Shown: positions 53,308 through 62,576 of the stretch, piece by piece | How positions within the stretch are numbered: the stretch's first letter is position 1 | Layout: each line of letters starts with the position of its first letter | Origin: JAOEGB01 sp041262585 | GTDB lineage: Bacteria > Actinomycetota > Actinomycetes > Streptosporangiales > Streptosporangiaceae | Assembly (NCBI RefSeq): GCF_041262585.1 | Contig: NZ_JBGCBZ010000003.1 | Location: 343,680 to 407,679, forward strand | Length of the DNA: 64,000 nt | Reading direction: 5' to 3' | The notes under the pieces: generated by a model | The model's database searches: none | What the model saw: only the letters and a program-made list of their open reading frames with translations | What the model was told of the DNA's origin: nothing | Made by a program: the position numbers and the translations under genes

Positions 53308-55074
53308 ATGTCGGTCGGGATCTCTATGGTCTTGGCCGTGGACGCGGTACAGGGCACGCTGGACGAGCTCGGCACTCCCCTGCGGGACGTGACGTTCGTG
53401 GTCTTCGACCTGGAGACGACGGGGGGATCGGCCCACGAGCACGCGATCACCGAGATCGGCGCGGTGAAGGTGCGCGGGGGCGAGGTCCTGGGCGAGTTCG
53501 CGACCTTGGTCGATCCGGGCGGCCCGATCCCGCCGTTCATCTCCGTCCTCACCGGCATCACCGACGCGATGGTGGTCGCCGCGCCGAGGTTCCCCGAGGT
53601 CCTTCCGAGCTTCCTGGAGTTCATCCAGGGGGCGGCCCTGGTCGCGCACAACGCGCCGTTCGACCTGGCCTTCATCAAGGCGGCCTGCGCGGTGAACGGC
53701 TACCCTCCGCCCGCCAATCCCGTGGTCGACACCGCCGACCTGGCCCGGCGGGTGCTCACCCGCGACGAGACGCCCAACTGCAAGCTCGGCACGCTGGCGA
53801 GGATCTTCCGCAGCGCCACGGAGCCCTGCCACCGGGCGCTGGCCGACGCCAAGGCCACCGTCGACGTCCTGCACGGCCTGATCGGACGGGTCGGCTCACT
53901 CGGCGTGCAGACCCTTGAGGAGCTGCGGAGCTTCGTCCGGGCGCCGACGCCCGAGCAGCAGCGCAAGCGCCACCTCGCCGAGGGTGTCCCCAGCGCGCCC
54001 GGGGTCTACCTCTTCGAGGACGCCAAGGGCGAGGCGCTCTACATCGGGAAGAGCTCCAACCTGCGCAACCGCGTCCGGAGCTACTTCACGGCGAGCGAGA
54101 CCCGCTCCCGCATCCGCGAGATGGTCGGCATCGCCGAGCGGGTGCGCACGATCGTGTGCGCCACCGGCCTGGAGGCCGAGATCCGCGAGCTGCGGATGAT
54201 CGGCTCGGCGAAACCGCGCTACAACAAGCGGTCGCGGTTCCCCGAGCGGGCCGTCTGGCTCAAGCTGACCGACGAGCCGTTCCCCCGGCTCAGCGTCGTC
54301 CGGGAGGTCAAGGACGACGGCGCGACCTATCTCGGCCCTTTCGGCAGCAGCCGCACGGCCGACGACGCCAGGACGGCCATGCACGAGGCGCTGCCGCTGC
54401 GGCAGTGCACCGAGCGCCTCTCCCCCAGGATCAGGCGGAGCGCCTGCACGCTGGCCGAGCTGGGCCGCTGCGGGGCCCCCTGCGAGGGCAGGGAGACCGA
54501 GGAGGGCTACGCGCGGCACGTCCACAGTGCCAGGCACGCCATGGAGCGCGACGCCGAGGTCGTCTTCTCCGCGATGGAGGCGCGCATGCTGCGCCTGTCG
54601 GCCGAGCAGCGGTACGAGGAGGCCGCCGTCGACCGGGACCGGCTCGCGGCCTACGTCAGGGCGGCGGCCCGCATGCAGCGGCTGAGATCCCTCACGGCCA
54701 TCCCGCACATGGTGGCCGCGAGCCCCGCGTTCGACGGCGGCTGGGACATCCACGTCATCCGGTACGGCAGGCTCGCCGCCGCCGGGGTGATGCCGCGAGG
54801 CGCGCACCCGACGCCCTACGTGGATGCCCTGGTGGCCACGGCCGAGACGGTCACGCCGGGCCCGGGCCCCACCCCGGCCGCCAGCGCGGAGGAGACCGAG
54901 TGCGTCCTGCGCTGGCTGGAGTCCCCCGGCGTCCGCCTGGTCCAGATCGAGGGCGCGGCCCACGGCGGGTGGAGCCTCCCGGCGTACGGCGCGGGCCGCC
55001 TGCGAGAGCGGATCGACCGGGCCTACCAGGGCCTGCGGACCCGCCAGCCCCGTGAGGGAAGACCGCTGCGATGA
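53308..55074 (+). CDS. DEDDh 3'-5' exonuclease fused to a UvrC-like GIY-YIG domain
   Basis: The 588-residue product has an N-terminal DnaQ-like exonuclease (about 28-200): FVVFDLETTGG (DxE), HNAPFDLAFIKAA and CHRALADAKAT. A GIY-YIG domain follows (about 228-310): GVYLFEDAKGEALYIGKSSNL. After it come a Cys-containing RRSACTLAELGRCGAPC segment, a UVR-like helical pair and a C-terminal domain. The same fusion is widespread in actinobacteria and probably acts in DNA repair. ATG 53308 and 53326 and GTG 53338 are possible starts; none has a clear ribosome site. Confidence 0.85.
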   Translation: MSVGISMVLAVDAVQGTLDELGTPLRDVTFVVFDLETTGGSAHEHAITEIGAVKVRGGEVLGEFATLVDPGGPIPPFISVLTGITDAMVVAAPRFPEVLPSFLEFIQGAALVAHNAPFDLAFIKAACAVNGYPPPANPVVDTADLARRVLTRDETPNCKLGTLARIFRSATEPCHRALADAKATVDVLHGLIGRVGSLGVQTLEELRSFVRAPTPEQQRKRHLAEGVPSAPGVYLFEDAKGEALYIGKSSNLRNRVRSYFTASETRSRIREMVGIAERVRTIVCATGLEAEIRELRMIGSAKPRYNKRSRFPERAVWLKLTDEPFPRLSVVREVKDDGATYLGPFGSSRTADDARTAMHEALPLRQCTERLSPRIRRSACTLAELGRCGAPCEGRETEEGYARHVHSARHAMERDAEVVFSAMEARMLRLSAEQRYEEAAVDRDRLAAYVRAAARMQRLRSLTAIPHMVAASPAFDGGWDIHVIRYGRLAAAGVMPRGAHPTPYVDALVATAETVTPGPGPTPAASAEETECVLRWLESPGVRLVQIEGAAHGGWSLPAYGAGRLRERIDRAYQGLRTRQPREGRPLR

Positions 55075-55232
55075 CACGGCGCCCCGATCGGCGAGATCCG
55101 CCCGCGAGGAGCGGTGTCCGGGGTGGCGCGCTGAAGGTGCCGACGGGCGACGCGACGGGACAGAGAATGACAGGAGGGCACTAATGTCAGAGGGCGGAAG
55201 GCGTAGTGGCGACAGGGCAGGAGAGGACGCGA

Positions 55233-55520
55233 ATGGTCACCGCGATCGTGCACATCAAGGCGGATGTCGATCGGATTCCCGAGGTCGCGCAGACGATCGC
55301 CGAGCTCGACGGCGTCAGCGAGGTCTACTCGATCACCGGGGAGTTCGACCTGCTGGCCATGGTGCGGGTCCAGCGCTACGAGGAGATCGCCGAGGTCGTC
55401 CCCGGCCGCCTCAACAAGGTGCCCGGTGTCAACCACACGGAGACGCACATCGCCTTCCGGACGTACTCGCGGCACGATCTCGAGGCGGCCTTCTCGATCG
55501 GCCTCGACGAGTCCGACTGA
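55233..55520 (+). CDS. Lrp/AsnC-type stand-alone RAM (ligand-binding) protein
   Basis: The 95-residue product is only the C-terminal effector domain of Lrp regulators (VTAIVHIKADVDRIPEVAQTI, ELDGVSEVYSITGEFDLLAMV, TETHIAFRTYS); the helix-turn-helix is missing. Such proteins form ring oligomers that bind amino acids. AGGAGAGG precedes the ATG at 55233. A longer GTG start at 55206 is possible. The 3' side contains four GGCGTCACA direct repeats (55639-55723) before the convergent kinase gene. Confidence 0.88.
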   Translation: MVTAIVHIKADVDRIPEVAQTIAELDGVSEVYSITGEFDLLAMVRVQRYEEIAEVVPGRLNKVPGVNHTETHIAFRTYSRHDLEAAFSIGLDESD

Positions 55521-55726
55521 GCGGGCCGCGAGGGTCGGCGATCGCGCGGGCAAGCGGGTGCCGTACGGCCGGGCCGGAGCCACACCTCCAGCACCAGTCA
55601 CATCGTCGGGCCGGAACGACGCCGCCACGTGAGTCATAGGCGTCACACGCACCAAAACAAGAGATCACAGTCGTGCGGCGTCACAGCGGTCACAGAGGAG
55701 AGCTCGGCGTCACAGGCGTCACACGG

Positions 55727-56401
55727 TCAGCTCGGGCGGATGAGCCGGACGCGCACCTCGAACCCTCCCGGCCGCGCGTGCGCCGACACCGACCCGCCGA
55801 AGAGCGCCGCCCGCTCCCATGTGCCGACCAGCCGGTCGCGCGGCAGGCCGTCGTCCTGCACGACGACCTCCAGGATGGCGGGGAACCACCGGAGCGTGAC
55901 CGACGCCTCGCGGGCCCTCCCGTACCGGACGGCGTTGCCGAGGGCCTCCTCGACAATCCGGTAGGCCGACAGCTCAAGCGTGGATCCCGTGCCCCTGGTC
56001 CCCTCCTCGGCGAACGAGACGACAAGGCCGCCGGCCCTGAAGCCGTCGAGGAGGCGGTCCATCTCGTCGAGGCGGGGCTGCGGCGCCCGTGCCATGCCGT
56101 CCACGCGGAGCAGGGCCACCATCCGCTTCAGGTCTGTGAGCACCTGGCGGCCCGACTCCTCCGCCTCGCGGAACGTCTGCCGGGCCCGTTCCGGGTCCTT
56201 GTCCATGATCACACGGCCCGCCCCCACGCCGAGGGTCATCACGCTCAGGTCATGGGCCACGACGTCATGCAGCTCAGACGCGATGCGCAGCCGTTCCGTC
56301 GCCACCGGATCACCGTGGGAGGGGCGATCCGGCACACGGGCGCGCCGGACGGTCACAAAACGGGCCAGGAGCAGCAAGAGGCGCGTCACGCGGGCTGTCA
56401 T
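55727..56401 (-). CDS. Short histidine kinase of the NarL-partner type, without sensor domain
   Basis: Beginning at the ATG at 56401, the 224-residue product has a short hydrophobic start, the HisKA_3 motif RIASELHDVVAHDLSVMTLG with the phosphorylatable His, and a reduced HATPase domain with IVEEALGNAVRYGRA (N-box) and VVQDDGLP (G1). There is no sensor or clear membrane segment, and no adjacent NarL-type response regulator. It may be a degenerate or cytosolic kinase. The trpD gene lies upstream on the same strand, 176 bases away. Confidence 0.75.
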   Translation of the reverse strand: MTARVTRLLLLLARFVTVRRARVPDRPSHGDPVATERLRIASELHDVVAHDLSVMTLGVGAGRVIMDKDPERARQTFREAEESGRQVLTDLKRMVALLRVDGMARAPQPRLDEMDRLLDGFRAGGLVVSFAEEGTRGTGSTLELSAYRIVEEALGNAVRYGRAREASVTLRWFPAILEVVVQDDGLPRDRLVGTWERAALFGGSVSAHARPGGFEVRVRLIRPS

Positions 56402-56577
56402 GCGGGCACGGTACGTCTCCCGCCGCGCCCGAGGCGTCCCCTCGCAGGAGGACGCCGGATCCGTCCACGGGCGGACCGATGTCCTCCCCAGCGGGCGCGA
56501 ACGCCCGCCTCCCCGGGCTGCGCGGACGCCGCCCTCACCGGTCCTCCCAGTTATTCCGAGCTCTCCCCGGCTTCCTT

Positions 56578-57621
56578 CTATGACTTGTAGGACCTGCTGA
56601 CCTCGACCCACCGGTCGAGCGTCTCGGCCGCCTTGCCGGAGTCGACGGCGTCCACCGCGCGGGCGAAGGCCGTACCGATCTCGGAGACGAGATCGTCGCC
56701 GGGGCCGTCGAGGGCGACCAGGGCGGCGGCGGCGTTCAGCAGCACCGCGTCGCGCACCGGGCCCGCCTTCCCCCGCACCAGGTCGTGTACGGCTGCCGCG
56801 TTGAACACCACGTCGCCGCCGCGCAGGTCGTCCGGCCGCGAGCGCGGGATCCCGATATCGGCCGGGTCCAACGTCGTCTGCGTCGCGGTGCCCTCGCGGA
56901 CGACGAAAACCGTGGAGGGAGCCACCGTCGACAGCTCGTCGAGGCCGTCCTCGCCCCGGAACACGAGAGCGGACACGCCGCGCTCGGCGAAGACGCCGGC
57001 GACCACGGGCAGCATCCGCGCGTCGTAGACGCCGATCGCCTGGGCGGACGGCCGCGCCGGGTTGGTCAGCGGCCCGAGGAAGTTGAAGATCGTCGGAACC
57101 CCGATCTCCTTGCGGGTCGGGCCGGCGAACCGCAGGGCGGGGTGGTAGACCGGCGCGAAGCAGAAGGCGATGCCCGCCTCCACCGCGACCCGGGCCGTCG
57201 CCTCCGGGGCCAGGTCGAGGGCGACGCCGAGGTGCTCCAGCACGTCCGCCGCGCCGCACAGGGACGAGGCGGCCCGGTTGCCGTGCTTGACCACCCGGGC
57301 CCCGGCGGCCGCCGCGACGATCGCGGCCATGGTGGACACGTTGACGGTGTGCGCCCGGTCTCCGCCCGTGCCGACGATGTCGACGACCGGCCCCTCCACC
57401 GACAGCGGGGTCGCGATGTCGAGCATGGTCCGGGCCAGGCCGGTCACCTCGGCCACCGTCTCGCCCTTCGCCCGCAGCGCGACCACGAAGGCCGTGATCT
57501 GCGACGGCGTCGCCGCACCGGACATGATCTCGCCCATGGCCCACGACGCCTCGCCGGACGTCAGGTGTTCGCCGGAGAGCAGTGCGTTCAGCAGCGAGGG
57601 CCAGGTCGTGCGCGTGTCCAT
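56578..57621 (-). CDS. trpD: Anthranilate phosphoribosyltransferase
   Basis: This 347-residue enzyme has the PRPP-binding GTGGDRAHTVNVSTMAAIV (about 84-102), KHGNRAASSLCGAADVLE (about 110-128) and TIFNFLGPLTNPA. It joins anthranilate and phosphoribosyl pyrophosphate in tryptophan biosynthesis. No other trp gene is nearby, as is usual for actinobacterial trpD at this locus. The ATG at 57621 is the conserved start region. Confidence 0.93.
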   Translation of the reverse strand: MDTRTTWPSLLNALLSGEHLTSGEASWAMGEIMSGAATPSQITAFVVALRAKGETVAEVTGLARTMLDIATPLSVEGPVVDIVGTGGDRAHTVNVSTMAAIVAAAAGARVVKHGNRAASSLCGAADVLEHLGVALDLAPEATARVAVEAGIAFCFAPVYHPALRFAGPTRKEIGVPTIFNFLGPLTNPARPSAQAIGVYDARMLPVVAGVFAERGVSALVFRGEDGLDELSTVAPSTVFVVREGTATQTTLDPADIGIPRSRPDDLRGGDVVFNAAAVHDLVRGKAGPVRDAVLLNAAAALVALDGPGDDLVSEIGTAFARAVDAVDSGKAAETLDRWVEVSRSYKS

Positions 57622-57677
57622 GGTGGGCTCCGCGGTGTCAGGGACGTGGAGTCGAGTGTCGGCTACAGAGGTCGGAG

Positions 57678-58103
57678 TCAGTGGTTCTGGGGTGGTACAT
57701 GGGCTGGGACACCGGTCCCGGAGACGCTGAGGCGGCGGCGCATCAGGTCGGCGACCGCCTCGGCGAGGACGACCGGGTCGAGCGGCTGGGCGACCACGGC
57801 GTCGGCACGGGACCAGTTGGCGAGCCAGCGGTCGTCGCGGCGCGCGATGAGCAGCAGGATCGGCGGGCAGTTGTGGACCTCGTCCTTGGCCTGTCTGCTG
57901 ATCCCCATGCCTCCTGCCGGGACGGCTTCGCCGTCCAGGATGGCGACGTCGATGTCACCGGCGTCGAGCAGCTTGATCACCGCCGGCTGCGTCGCGCACT
58001 CGACGATGTCGGCGAGGGGCACGTCCGCGGCGGGGCGCCGCCCGATGGCCAGCCGCACCTTCTCACGGGTGCCTGCGTCGTCGCTGTAGACGAGAACCCT
58101 CAT
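57678..58103 (-). CDS. Receiver-like response regulator without output domain
   Basis: The 141-residue protein has a CheY-like beginning (RVLVYSDDAG, acidic pair), a conserved Asp in DVAILDGEAVPAGGMG, and a terminal helix (LAEAVADLMRRRL). No DNA-binding domain follows, only a short Pro/Gly-rich tail. It could act by protein contacts. It is immediately upstream of trpD on the same strand and diverges from the ctaE-qcrCAB operon. Confidence 0.78.
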   Translation of the reverse strand: MRVLVYSDDAGTREKVRLAIGRRPAADVPLADIVECATQPAVIKLLDAGDIDVAILDGEAVPAGGMGISRQAKDEVHNCPPILLLIARRDDRWLANWSRADAVVAQPLDPVVLAEAVADLMRRRLSVSGTGVPAHVPPQNH

Positions 58104-58265
58104 TTCACGCTCACTGTCGAATCGCGGGGTATGGTCATCGTGATGCTACCGGCGCGAGCGCCAGGCGCGCAGCCCCGGGGTGAATGCTGCGGTGTGCCCG
58201 TTTTGGTGGCCGGATGGAGCCCTAACGGGGGGTCGTGGGGCGACCCGACCTGGAGAGCCGCAATA

Positions 58266-58883
58266 ATGCTGCCCGTGGCGACAGCATCCGCAATTACTAC
58301 GACGACGAGACCGCACGGGTCCACCCGGCCCAACCTGGTTCAGGTCGGGACCATCGTGTGGTTGTCCTCTGAGCTCATGTTCTTCGCGGCGCTGTTCGCG
58401 ATGTACTTCACCATCCGGTCGGTCACCCTCACGGAGCACGGTCCGTGGCCCGAGGCGGACCTCAACGTCCCGTTCGCGACCTTCAACACGACCGTTCTGG
58501 TCCTGTCGAGTGTGACGTGCCAGCTGGGCGTGTGGGCAGTGGAAAAGGGCCAGGTCGGGAAGCTCCGGTTCTGGTACATCGTTAGCTTCCTCATGGGCGC
58601 CTTCTTCGTGGGCGGGCAGCTCTGGGAGTACGGGAACCTGGCGAAGGAGCACCACGTCCTTTCGCACTCCCCGTACGACTCGGTGTTCTACCTGACCACG
58701 GGCTTCCACGGCATGCACGTGACCGGTGGTCTGATCGCGTTCCTGTTCATCCTGGGACGTACGTACGCCGCGAAGCGCTTGACCTATGAGCAGCAGACCA
58801 GCGCGATCGTCGTGTCCTACTACTGGCACTTCGTCGACGTGGTCTGGATCGGCCTTTTCGCGACCATCTACATCATCAAATGA
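58266..58883 (+). CDS. ctaE: Cytochrome c oxidase subunit III
   Basis: This 205-residue membrane protein has five hydrophobic helices and the conserved VGTIVWLSSELMFFAALFAMY, FHGMHVTGGLIAFLFIL and VVSYYWHFVDVVWIGLFAT. It is part of the aa3 oxidase. GGAGAG precedes the ATG at 58266; a GTG at 58275 is a possible alternative. The ctaE-qcrCAB order is the signature of the actinobacterial bc1-aa3 supercomplex. Its TGA overlaps the qcrC ATG. Confidence 0.93.
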   Translation: MLPVATASAITTTTRPHGSTRPNLVQVGTIVWLSSELMFFAALFAMYFTIRSVTLTEHGPWPEADLNVPFATFNTTVLVLSSVTCQLGVWAVEKGQVGKLRFWYIVSFLMGAFFVGGQLWEYGNLAKEHHVLSHSPYDSVFYLTTGFHGMHVTGGLIAFLFILGRTYAAKRLTYEQQTSAIVVSYYWHFVDVVWIGLFATIYIIK

Positions 58884-59713
58884 TCGGAACGGGAATTTCG
58901 GTGAACTCCATCACCGCCCGACGGCGCCATCCCCTCGCGCGATTCGCCGTCGTGGCGCTCGCCCTGGGCCTGCTCGGCGGGGGATACGCCGTCGCCGCGC
59001 CGAACGGCAGCAGCGCGGACGCGGCGATCGCGTCCGGCAAGGCCGACGACGTGGCGCAGGGCAAGAGCCTGTTCGTGGCCCACTGCGCGAGCTGCCACGG
59101 CTTGAACGCCGAGGGCAGCGGCAAGGCCCCCACTCTCGTGGGCGTCGGCGCGGCGGCCGTGGACTTCCAGGTCAGCTCCGGCCGCATGCCGGCCGCGGAC
59201 GCGGGCCCGCAGGCCCCCCGCAAGCCGCTCGCCGACTGGGTGAACCCTGAGGCGATCAGGGACCTGGCCGCCTACGTCCAGTCCCTGGGCGGCGGCCCGA
59301 CGGTCCCGAGCGCCGAGCAGGTGGAAGTCGCCAAGGGTGACCCGGCCAAGGGTGGCGAGCTGTTCCGCGCGAACTGCATCCAGTGCCACAACTTCGTCGG
59401 CGCGGGCGGCGCGCTGACCTACGGCAAGTACGCCCCGCCGCTGAACGAGGCGACGCCGACGCAGATCTACGAGGCCATGATCACGGGCCCGCAGGCGATG
59501 CCGGTCTTCAACGACTCGACGATCACGCCCGAGAAGAAGCGGGACATGATCGCCTACATCGTCCACGTCCGGCAGCAGACCGACCCGGGTGGCTCGGGCC
59601 TCGGCCGGATCGGCCCCGTGACCGAGGGTCTTGTAGCGTGGATCGCGGGCATCAGTCTCCTCATCCTCGCCGCCATCTGGATCACCGCGAAGAAGCGACG
59701 GGCGAAGGCATGA
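58880..59713 (+). CDS. qcrC: Diheme cytochrome c subunit of the bc1 complex
   Basis: The 277-residue protein has an N-terminal membrane anchor (about 22-41), two heme-c motifs CASCH (69-73) and CIQCH (166-170), a duplicated cytochrome c fold and a C-terminal membrane helix (about 248-270). It passes electrons directly to the aa3 oxidase within the supercomplex, so no soluble cytochrome c is needed. An in-frame GTG at 58901 could be the true start. It overlaps ctaE and qcrA by 4 bp. Confidence 0.94.
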   Translation: MIGTGISVNSITARRRHPLARFAVVALALGLLGGGYAVAAPNGSSADAAIASGKADDVAQGKSLFVAHCASCHGLNAEGSGKAPTLVGVGAAAVDFQVSSGRMPAADAGPQAPRKPLADWVNPEAIRDLAAYVQSLGGGPTVPSAEQVEVAKGDPAKGGELFRANCIQCHNFVGAGGALTYGKYAPPLNEATPTQIYEAMITGPQAMPVFNDSTITPEKKRDMIAYIVHVRQQTDPGGSGLGRIGPVTEGLVAWIAGISLLILAAIWITAKKRRAKA

Positions 59714-60828
59714 CAGATAACCACATCGATCAGCCGGAGAGCCGCGTCCCGGCGCGCGTCATCGGCACACCCTCCTCCAACGGCCCCATCCTCGGTGACG
59801 ACAACCGCCGCGGGGCCGGAGCCGCGTTCCTCGGCGACGAGGACGTCCACGAGGTCAAGGGTGTGCCCGGGGTCGTCTACCAGGACCCGGCGAGCGCCCG
59901 CAGGGCCGAGAGGCTCGTCGCGCTGCTGTTCACGATCACCTTCCTGGCGGGCGCGGCGTTCATCGCCTCCTACGTCGCCTTCCAGGTCGGCACGATCGAC
60001 AAGACCGCCGTCTCCAACTACGCGCTGGGCGGCACGCTCAGCATCGCCCTGCTGTCGCTCGCGAGCGGCATAACGCTGTGGGTGCGGCGGATCATGCCGA
60101 AGTACTACCTCGTGCAGGAGCGCCACCCGATGGCCTCCGACTCCGCCACCCGGGAGTACGTCAAGGAGACGTTCCTGGAGGGCGCCAACGAGAGCGGCTT
60201 CGTCAAGCACAAGCTGCTGCGCCGTACGCTCCTGCTGGCCGCCGCGCCGCTGGGCCTGGCCCCGCTGGTGCTGCTGAAGGACCTCGGCCCGCTGCCCGGC
60301 ACCTCGCTCAGGCACACGGTGTGGGGCGTCCCGACCAAGGACGGCAAGCCACGCCGCCTCGTCGTCGAGGGCACGGGCCAGCCGATCCGCGCCGCCGACT
60401 TCAACTCGCCCGGCGGCATCCTCTCGGTCGTGCCGGAAGGCTACGAGGAGGACCTGAACGCGCTGGCCAAGGCCACACTGATCCTCCTCAAGTTCCGCCC
60501 GGAGGAGATCAAGTCCGGCACGAACCTGAACTGGACGCACGACGGCATCGTCGCGTACTCCAAGATCTGCACTCACGTGGGCTGCCCCGCCGCGCTGTAC
60601 GAGCAGACGACGCACCACATCCTCTGCCCGTGCCACCAGTCGACGTTCGACGCGGCCGACGGAGCGAAGGTCATCTTCGGCCCCGCCGCGCGGCCGCTGC
60701 CGCAGCTCCCCATCGGGATCGACGGCGAGGGCTACCTCGTCGCCAAGTCCGACTTCAACGTCCCCGTGGGCCCCAGCTTCTGGGAGCGCGGGGACGCCGA
60801 GGCGGAAGCAAGGGAGAAGAAGGCCTGA
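59710..60828 (+). CDS. qcrA: Rieske iron-sulfur subunit of the bc1 complex
   Basis: The 372-residue product has a long N-terminal cytosolic part, three membrane helices (about 75-95, 105-125 and 170-190), as in actinobacterial QcrA, and the 2Fe-2S motifs CTHVGC (287-292) and CPCHQS (306-311). It takes electrons from menaquinol to the heme-c subunit. Its TGA overlaps the qcrB ATG in a TGATG. Confidence 0.94.
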   Translation: MTDNHIDQPESRVPARVIGTPSSNGPILGDDNRRGAGAAFLGDEDVHEVKGVPGVVYQDPASARRAERLVALLFTITFLAGAAFIASYVAFQVGTIDKTAVSNYALGGTLSIALLSLASGITLWVRRIMPKYYLVQERHPMASDSATREYVKETFLEGANESGFVKHKLLRRTLLLAAAPLGLAPLVLLKDLGPLPGTSLRHTVWGVPTKDGKPRRLVVEGTGQPIRAADFNSPGGILSVVPEGYEEDLNALAKATLILLKFRPEEIKSGTNLNWTHDGIVAYSKICTHVGCPAALYEQTTHHILCPCHQSTFDAADGAKVIFGPAARPLPQLPIGIDGEGYLVAKSDFNVPVGPSFWERGDAEAEAREKKA

Positions 60829-62477
60829 TGAACACTCCTCCCAAGGCCATCGCGGACACATCCACCTTCCTCGACGACCGCCTCGGCGCGGGGACCTTCC
60901 TCAAGCGCAACCTGAGGAAGGTCTTCCCGGACCACTGGTCGTTCCTGCTGGGTGAGATCGCGCTCTACTCGTTCATCATCCTGCTGCTGACCGGCACGTT
61001 CCTGACGCTCTGGTTCAAGCCCAGCATGGGCGAGGTCGCCTACGCGGGCTCCTACCAGCCGCTGGTCGGCGTGAGGATGTCCGAGGCGTACGCCTCCGCC
61101 CTGAACATCAGCTTCGACGTGCGGGGCGGTCTGCTGATCCGGCAGATCCACCACTGGGCGGCGCTGCTGTTCGTCGCCGGCATGACGGTCCACATGCTGC
61201 GCGTGTTCTTCACCGGCGCGTACCGCAAGCCGCGTGAGCTGAACTGGCTCATCGGCGTCGGCCTGCTCACGCTGGCGCTGCTGGAGGGCCTCACCGGCTA
61301 CTCCCTCCCCGACGACCTGCTCTCCGGCGCCGGTCTGCGGATCACCGAGGGCGTCATGATGGCCATCCCGATCGTCGGAACCTACATCACGTTCTTCCTG
61401 TTCGGCGGCGAGTACCCCGGCCACGACGTGATCTCGCGGTTCTTCACGATCCACATCCTGCTGATCCCGGGCATCCTGCTGGCGCTCATCTCCGCCCACA
61501 TGATCCTCATGTGGGTGCAGAAGCACACGCAGATGCCGGGCACGGGCCGCGCCGAGACGAACGTGGTGGGCGCGCCGTTCTACCCGGCCTTCATGGCCAA
61601 GGCGGGCGCGTTCTTCCTGTTCACGTTCGCCGTGATCGCGCTGCTCGGAACCTTCGCCCAGATCAACCCGATCTGGCTGTTCGGTCCCTACACGCCGGCG
61701 GACATCTCGGCCGGGTCGCAGCCCGACTTCTACATGGGCTTCCTGGAGGGCGCGCTCCGCCTGATGCCTTCCTGGGAGATCAATTTCTGGGGCCACACGG
61801 TCGCGCTGAGCGTGCTGATCCCGGCGCTGGTGCCGATGGGCATCATCATGACGGGCCTCGCGCTCTATCCGTTCGCCGAGCAGTGGGTCACCGGCGACCG
61901 CCGGGAGCACCACATCGCCGACCGGCCGCGGAACAACCCGCACCGGACCGCGATCGGCATCTCGGGGATCGCGTTCTACGGCATCCTGTGGCTGCTGGGC
62001 GCGAACGACGAGATCTCGGCCAACTTCAAGATCAGCCTGTACGAGACGACGATCTTCGGCCGATTCGCGATCTTCATTGGCCCGGCGATCGCCTACTACA
62101 TCGCCTACCGGATCTGCATCGGCCTCCAGCGCAAGGACGCCGAGGTGCTGTCCCACGGCGTGGAGTCGGGCGTCATCAAGCGGATGCCGAACGGCGAGTA
62201 CATCGAGGTCCACACCCCGGCCGCGCAGGACATCGCCGACCACATCCGCGGCAAGGAGCTGATCCCGGTCATCGAGAGCGGGGTGGACGGCGAGGGCATC
62301 CCGCCCAAGTCCGCCCGCACCGCGCTCGGCCGGCTCCGGGCCAAGATGAGCGAGGCGTACGGCACGGACCGCGTCCCGCTCGACGGGGACGGCCATCCTC
62401 ATGACGGGGATCACGGCCACGAAGACGAGCACGCCGCCGTCGGTTCCGGCGCCGGGGAGCACAAGCAGCTCCACTGA
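60828..62477 (+). CDS. qcrB: Cytochrome b subunit of the bc1 complex
   Basis: This 549-residue protein has eight or more membrane helices. The heme-ligand histidines lie in RQIHHWAALLFVAGMTVHML (about 104-123) and SRFFTIHILLIPGILLALISAH (cited by its ends, about 204-225). The PDDL-type Qo motif is in YSLPDDLLSGAGLRITEG, with a PEWY-like position changed in FYMGFLEGALR, as usual for actinobacterial QcrB. The C-terminus has a His/Asp-rich tail. It is the target of bc1 inhibitors in mycobacteria (family knowledge). Confidence 0.94.
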   Translation: MNTPPKAIADTSTFLDDRLGAGTFLKRNLRKVFPDHWSFLLGEIALYSFIILLLTGTFLTLWFKPSMGEVAYAGSYQPLVGVRMSEAYASALNISFDVRGGLLIRQIHHWAALLFVAGMTVHMLRVFFTGAYRKPRELNWLIGVGLLTLALLEGLTGYSLPDDLLSGAGLRITEGVMMAIPIVGTYITFFLFGGEYPGHDVISRFFTIHILLIPGILLALISAHMILMWVQKHTQMPGTGRAETNVVGAPFYPAFMAKAGAFFLFTFAVIALLGTFAQINPIWLFGPYTPADISAGSQPDFYMGFLEGALRLMPSWEINFWGHTVALSVLIPALVPMGIIMTGLALYPFAEQWVTGDRREHHIADRPRNNPHRTAIGISGIAFYGILWLLGANDEISANFKISLYETTIFGRFAIFIGPAIAYYIAYRICIGLQRKDAEVLSHGVESGVIKRMPNGEYIEVHTPAAQDIADHIRGKELIPVIESGVDGEGIPPKSARTALGRLRAKMSEAYGTDRVPLDGDGHPHDGDHGHEDEHAAVGSGAGEHKQLH

Positions 62478-62493
62478 GCCGGCAACGCACGCG

Positions 62494-62535
62494 GAAGCGG
62501 CCCGGACGGGATCTCTCCCCCGCCCGGGCCGCTTC
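62494..62535 (+). terminator. Hairpin terminator after qcrB
   Basis: The 12-bp stem GAAGCGGCCCGG (62494-62505) pairs with 62524-62535. GCTTTTG follows on the + strand. It begins 17 bases after the qcrB stop codon and lies before the convergent transpeptidase gene. Confidence 0.85.
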
Positions 62536-62576
62536 GCTTTTGAGCGCCTATTTGAGGGCCTACAGCGCGCCCGCGC

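Noticed and set aside
55184..55639. ATG with a strong AGGAGGG upstream, in a different frame from the Lrp-type gene
   Set aside because: The frame runs through the RAM-domain gene with Arg/Gly-rich sequence and no motif; the conserved product starts at 55233.
55639..55723. Operator-like GGCGTCACA direct repeats before the kinase 3' end
   Set aside because: They lie between convergent gene ends with irregular spacing and no promoter; mentioned as a repeat only.
56203..56216. Another copy of the CATGATCAC repeat core
   Set aside because: Partial match inside the histidine kinase coding sequence without the flanking conserved blocks; likely chance.
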